A stretch of DNA of 64,000 bases from contig NZ_BDCD01000018.1 of the NCBI RefSeq assembly GCF_001613325.1, positions 1 through 64,000 of the forward strand. Reading direction: 5' to 3'. Every line of letters begins with the position of its first letter. The first letter of the stretch is position 1. The notes under the pieces were generated by a model. That model made no database searches, had not been told where the DNA came from, and saw nothing but the letters and a program-made list of their open reading frames with translations. The position numbers were made by a program, and so were the translations under genes. Origin of the DNA: Nocardia yamanashiensis NBRC 100130 (lineage in GTDB: Bacteria; Actinomycetota; Actinomycetes; Mycobacteriales; Mycobacteriaceae). Shown piece by piece: positions 60,626 through 64,000 of the stretch.

Positions 60626-61792
60626 TCAGCGATCGCGGTGAATCGCGCATTCTGCCAATGCGCGCAGATCTCCTGAATTCCGGACATCCGATAGGCAAGC
60701 TTCGGCGGCGCGCAGTCGCCGTATCGATTCCGCCTGGGCCCACCGCCTGCCGCCTGCCCGCGCGATCAGCTCGGCGGCATGCGCGGCGGCGGGACGATCC
60801 ACCGGCCCGCCCGCCGCGTACAGCTCGGCGAACTCCCGCCCCGCGGCGGTATCCGAGGCCAGCGCGACCACCACCGGCAGACTCCGCTTGCGCCGCAACA
60901 GATCACTCCCCACCGGTTTCCCGGTCCGCGCCGGATCGCCCCAGATCCCCAGCACGTCATCCACCAGCTGGAAGGCGATCCCCAGTTCCCGCCCGAACCG
61001 ATCCATCGCCTCCACCGTCTCCTCGTCGGCCTCCGCGCACAGCGCACCCATGGCGCACGCGCACCCGAACAACGCACTTCCCTTGTGCCCCAGCATCGTC
61101 AGGCACTCCTCGAGGCTCACTTCGGCCATGTTCTCGAACGCGCAGTCGTAGTGCTGCCCGAGGCACAGTTCGATCACCGCCCCCTCCACCCGGGCGATCC
61201 CGGACAGCGCGGCGGCCGGAGCATCGGCCAGCGTCCAGATGGCCAAGCTGTGCAAGGCATCCCCGACCAGCACGGCGTCATCGGTTCCCCACACCCGGTG
61301 CACGGCCGGCCGGCCCCGCCGCAGCGCATCGCCGTCCATCACATCGTCGTGCACCAGCGTGAAGTTGTGCACCAACTCCACGGCCGCCGCCGCATGCAGC
61401 GCTTCCGCCGGACGGCACCCCGCCGCAGCGGCGGCGGCCAGCACCAATGCGGGCCGCAGCCCCTTGCCCGGATCCCCCAGCGCCGCATTGCCTTCCACAT
61501 CCCACCAGCCCAGGTGATACCCGGCCATATGGCGCAGATCCGCCGGCAACGTATCGACAGCGGCCCGCACCAGCGGCGTGGTCAGCCGCTGCGCCCGCCG
61601 CAACGCCCGCGCCCCGCGCTCCTGGAGATCGTTCGTCCGGAACCACGAATCGCCTTCCGTCCCAACGCCCCACGGCTCTCCGGCGGCGAGGCGGGGACCA
61701 GCGTCGAGCCCCTGGCGGGCCCCGAATCTCCGGTCCGCTCCGAACGCCGGATCGGCCCCGAACGCCGGGTCCGCTGCTGACGAGGTACTCAT
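60626..61792 (-). CDS. trans-Polyprenyl diphosphate synthase (FPP/GGPP type)
   Basis: 388 aa. It condenses isopentenyl diphosphate with allylic diphosphates. The first Asp-rich motif is HDDVMD (no two-residue insertion), the second is DDVLGIWGD, and GKGLRP and KGSALF are also present. Phe lies five residues before the first Asp-rich motif, which favours a short product such as FPP or GGPP. The N-terminus carries about 60 extra residues including a DPAFGA repeat; GGAGG 5 nt before ATG 61792 supports that start. FPP would feed the terpene synthase upstream on the same strand, 354 bp away. Confidence 0.92.
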   Translation of the reverse strand: MSTSSAADPAFGADPAFGADRRFGARQGLDAGPRLAAGEPWGVGTEGDSWFRTNDLQERGARALRRAQRLTTPLVRAAVDTLPADLRHMAGYHLGWWDVEGNAALGDPGKGLRPALVLAAAAAAGCRPAEALHAAAAVELVHNFTLVHDDVMDGDALRRGRPAVHRVWGTDDAVLVGDALHSLAIWTLADAPAAALSGIARVEGAVIELCLGQHYDCAFENMAEVSLEECLTMLGHKGSALFGCACAMGALCAEADEETVEAMDRFGRELGIAFQLVDDVLGIWGDPARTGKPVGSDLLRRKRSLPVVVALASDTAAGREFAELYAAGGPVDRPAAAHAAELIARAGGRRWAQAESIRRLRAAEACLSDVRNSGDLRALAECAIHRDR

Positions 61793-61828
61793 GACAACCT
61801 CCGGTGACTTACTGGCGGTGACTTCGCC

Positions 61829-61910
61829 TCTCGTCGTTCCGGCGCGCTCTTGGCCGGAATCTCACGTCAAGAGGTGAGATCCCGGCCGAAAGCATGCCGG
61901 GATGACGAAG
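61829..61910. repeat. 82-bp imperfect palindrome (REP/MITE-like)
   Basis: Two 37-nt arms (61829-61865 and 61874-61910) flank an 8-nt loop, GTCAAGAG. Nine positions mismatch, of which several would be G-U pairs in RNA. The innermost part, ATCTCAC/GTGAGAT followed by GGCCGG/CCGGCC, is nearly perfect. It may act as a terminator behind the terpene synthase or be a non-autonomous mobile palindrome. Confidence 0.7.
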
Positions 61911-61919
61911 GCAGAGGGG

Positions 61920-62108
61920 CTTCCCGATGACTGGAGGGCGAGGCGACTTCCCGATGACGCGAGAGCGAAGCGGCTTCCCGATGACGCGGGGCGAGGCGGC
62001 TTCCCGGTGACGCGAGGGCGGGGCGCCTCCCCGTTGGCCCTACGGCGAGACGCCTGCTTGGTGGCTCGATGGCGAGACACCTGCCCGGTGGCTCGGGGGC
62101 CCGGGCAG
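61920..62108. repeat. Seven-copy 27-bp minisatellite
   Basis: Units begin at 61920, 61947, 61974 (26 bp), 62000, 62027, 62054 and 62081. Each begins CTTCCCGATGAC or a variant and ends in a GGCGAGGCG-like block; copies degrade from left to right. No unique spacers separate the units. Because 27 is a multiple of three, both strands stay open across it, but the frames show only the repeat and I do not call a gene. With the palindrome it fills the 61793-62146 gap. Confidence 0.85.
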
Positions 62109-62146
62109 CAACCATCGGCACCGAGGCGAAGTGGCCGTTCATAAGC

Positions 62147-64000
62147 TCAGGTGGATGGGGTGCGGCTGCGGGTGCGCGGGTTCGCGGCACCGGCGAGCAC
62201 ACTGGTGAACGGGGTGCTCGGGAGCCGGGTCAGGGGCGGGCGAGGACGCTGGCGGAGGGTGGATTCGGGGTAGCGGGGGGTGGCGGTGTGCCAGGCGAGG
62301 TTGCCGGCGAGGTATTCGCGGAGGCGGCGGACGTGATCGAGGATGGCGGCGCGGGTTTCTTCGGGGAGGTGGTAGTCGGTGAAGAAGGCGGGCAGTTCGT
62401 TGCGGGTGAGGTGCTCGAACTGGTGCAGGCGTTCCTCGGCGAGGTCGGCGACTATGTCGCGGGCGGCTTCGCGGGAGCAGTGCAGGAAGGATTCGGTGAG
62501 GTAGACGAGGTTGTGGTGCTCGGCGTCGTACTCGATTTCCTTTTGATAGGAGTGCAGGTCGTTGACCAGGGCGGCGTGGTCGTAGGCCGAGTGTTCGAGC
62601 TGGCGGATCACGCTGGCGTCGGCGATATCGGGGTGGGCGATGCCGGCGGCGGGTCCGAGCGCTGCCAGCACCGCGCCGCCGAAGGCGTGACGGCGGGAGT
62701 CGAGGTAGTCGACGGGGTCGGGGATGCGGTGGCGGGTTTCGTTCTCCAGCACCGATTCCCAGGCGGTGATGGTGTTCAGCAGCGCGGAGCGGAGCCGGCG
62801 GCGGCCATGCGCGTCGGTGGCCGATGCGGTCGACCGCCACAGGTCGCGGAGGGCGTGCTCAAAAGGGCTGACGGGCGGGACGGAGCCGTCGCTGAGCTGA
62901 CTTCGCAAGCGGCGCAGCTCTTCCCGGCCGCCCACCGGATCCGCACGGAAGACGTGGGTGAGCAGATCACCGGCCAGGAAACCCCAGGCGCACCAGCGGG
63001 CGCGGCGGACGAGTTCGCCGACGGTGGCGTCGCTGTCGGTCATGGCGGCCAGCGCGGCGTAGTCGTCGCGCTCGACCGATTCCGCGGTCCAGCCCGTGCG
63101 CGGGTCATCCAGCAGACCCATGGCGGACAACCATTCCGGGAGATCGGCGCGCGCCGTGGCCACATGCGGATTGACCGTCACGGGATACGGCATGGAGAGC
63201 TTGCCGAGCGGCAGCGGGCCGGGCGTACGCGGCGGCGGCGTCTGCTGGTTCACCAGCATGCGCGCGCCGGGCCGCAGCCGGGCGACGCCGCTGCCGAGCC
63301 CGGTCGGACCGGTGGCCAGGCCGCTGTTCATGTAGCGGCTGGAGCGCAGATGCCATTCGTGCCCGCCGGACTGCCAATCCTGCAGCCCGCGCACGTAGCG
63401 CGCCACCGCGAGCTGCTCGGCGGGCGTGGCGCCGTGTTCCAGGAACAGTTGCGGCACAGCGATTCCGGCGGTGTCCTCGTACAGCCGCAGCCGCGAGGTG
63501 ATCAGGTCGTTGACCAGATCCGCCGCCCGCTGGGTAGGCAGGCCCAGGAACCGTTCCAGCACCAGCACCAGATTGGCGTTCTCCCCCTCCACGCGCACCT
63601 CGCGCTCGTAGGAGAACAGGTCGTTGCGCAGATGCACCGCGTCGGAGAAGGTTTCGCACAGTACGTGCAGCGGCCGGGTGCCGGCGAACCGGTCCGGCAC
63701 CTCGGCGTCGGCCGCGAACTCGACCAGATTGGCCGACCACGGCGCACCGCCCACCCGCCTGCGCATTTCGAGGTACTCGATCGGGTTGGCGACCCGCTCG
63801 CGCACGATATTGTCCAGCTCCCACAGGGATTCGACCATCAGGTTGTGGGTGCTCAGCCGCATCCGCCGCCGCCAGTCCGCGGTCATGGCGGGCAGCGTGC
63901 GCAGCCAGCAGTCGAGCAGTCCGGCCTCGGACGCATTGGCGGGTTCCGGTGCGGTGCAACCGGGTTCGGGCATGAACTCCTCGAGCCGCTCCAGATAGCG
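62147..64000 (-). CDS. Two-domain geosmin/germacradienol synthase homologue (5' end beyond the window)
   Basis: At least 617 aa; the frame is still open at the right edge (RYLERLEEF precedes the first internal Met), so the N-terminus with its first Asp-rich motif is missing. The visible part matches the two-domain sesquiterpene synthase layout. The N-domain metal triad is NDLFSYEREV; the linker has MPYPVTVNPH; the C-domain has a metal triad NDLHSYQKEIEY and IPDPVDYLDSRR. Known members convert FPP to germacradienol (N-domain) and then to geosmin (C-domain). Where the C-domain usually has DDYYP, this protein reads AGDLLTHVF, losing the first Asp and the aromatic residues. The first step is therefore likely and the second uncertain. 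The polyprenyl synthase lies downstream on the same strand. Confidence 0.88.
   Translation of the reverse strand, partial: RYLERLEEFMPEPGCTAPEPANASEAGLLDCWLRTLPAMTADWRRRMRLSTHNLMVESLWELDNIVRERVANPIEYLEMRRRVGGAPWSANLVEFAADAEVPDRFAGTRPLHVLCETFSDAVHLRNDLFSYEREVRVEGENANLVLVLERFLGLPTQRAADLVNDLITSRLRLYEDTAGIAVPQLFLEHGATPAEQLAVARYVRGLQDWQSGGHEWHLRSSRYMNSGLATGPTGLGSGVARLRPGARMLVNQQTPPPRTPGPLPLGKLSMPYPVTVNPHVATARADLPEWLSAMGLLDDPRTGWTAESVERDDYAALAAMTDSDATVGELVRRARWCAWGFLAGDLLTHVFRADPVGGREELRRLRSQLSDGSVPPVSPFEHALRDLWRSTASATDAHGRRRLRSALLNTITAWESVLENETRHRIPDPVDYLDSRRHAFGGAVLAALGPAAGIAHPDIADASVIRQLEHSAYDHAALVNDLHSYQKEIEYDAEHHNLVYLTESFLHCSREAARDIVADLAEERLHQFEHLTRNELPAFFTDYHLPEETRAAILDHVRRLREYLAGNLAWHTATPRYPESTLRQRPRPPLTRLPSTPFTSVLAGAANPRTRSRTPST

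Noticed and set aside
61920..62108. CRISPR array
   Set aside because: Repeats are contiguous and divergent with no unique spacers, and no cas genes are present. The same applies to the 23-bp repeats at 52640-52731.
61867..62202. Open frames on both strands across the 27-bp repeats
   Set aside because: Open only because the period is a multiple of three; the predicted peptides are pure repeat with no start signal.

Overview
The window comes from a high-GC mycelial actinomycete. The sequence is about 70% G+C throughout, starts are ATG/GTG/TTG, modular type I polyketide synthases (PKS) abound, and there is a two-domain geosmin-type terpene synthase and a DUF574 methyltransferase. Nocardia or a close relative is my best guess; this is inference from gene content, because no phylogenetic marker is present.

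Region 1 (about 1-52,300) is a polyketide cluster. Four co-directional PKS genes (154-46,776) encode one loading unit and eight extension modules ending in a thioesterase. The loading ketosynthase carries Gln in place of the active-site Cys (KSQ) and is joined to its ACP with no acyltransferase between them. All eight acyltransferases have the malonyl-type HAFH motif. Modules 1 and 3-8 are KS-AT-DH-KR-ACP; module 2 also has an enoylreductase. Read collinearly, this gives a linear C18 acid with a conjugated hexaene next to the carboxyl, one saturated step and a terminal alkene (octadeca-2,4,6,8,10,12,16-heptaenoic acid, C18H22O2). A convergent minus-strand gene set (46,822-52,311) encodes a winged-helix methyltransferase, two cytochromes P450, a type II thioesterase and a leucine-carboxyl-methyltransferase-like enzyme. 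These probably tailor or proofread the chain. No regulator, exporter or glycosyltransferase gene is in view.

Region 2 (about 52,300-55,460) is unrelated. It holds an AAA ATPase with a DUF4143 C-terminus preceded by 23-bp direct repeats, a tRNA-Ala(GGC) gene with its own terminator, a PAP2-family membrane phosphatase and a small unrecognised protein.

Region 3 (about 55,460-59,180) holds a stand-alone condensation-domain protein, a third cytochrome P450 and a divergent DUF574 methyltransferase, possibly a small tailoring or acyl-transfer unit.

Region 4 (about 59,180-64,000) pairs a roadblock-like protein with a DUF4388-like protein (overlapping genes), then has a trans-polyprenyl diphosphate synthase, a 354-bp spacer with a long imperfect palindrome and a seven-copy 27-bp minisatellite, and a geosmin/germacradienol synthase homologue cut by the right edge. 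The second Asp-rich motif of that enzyme is degenerate.
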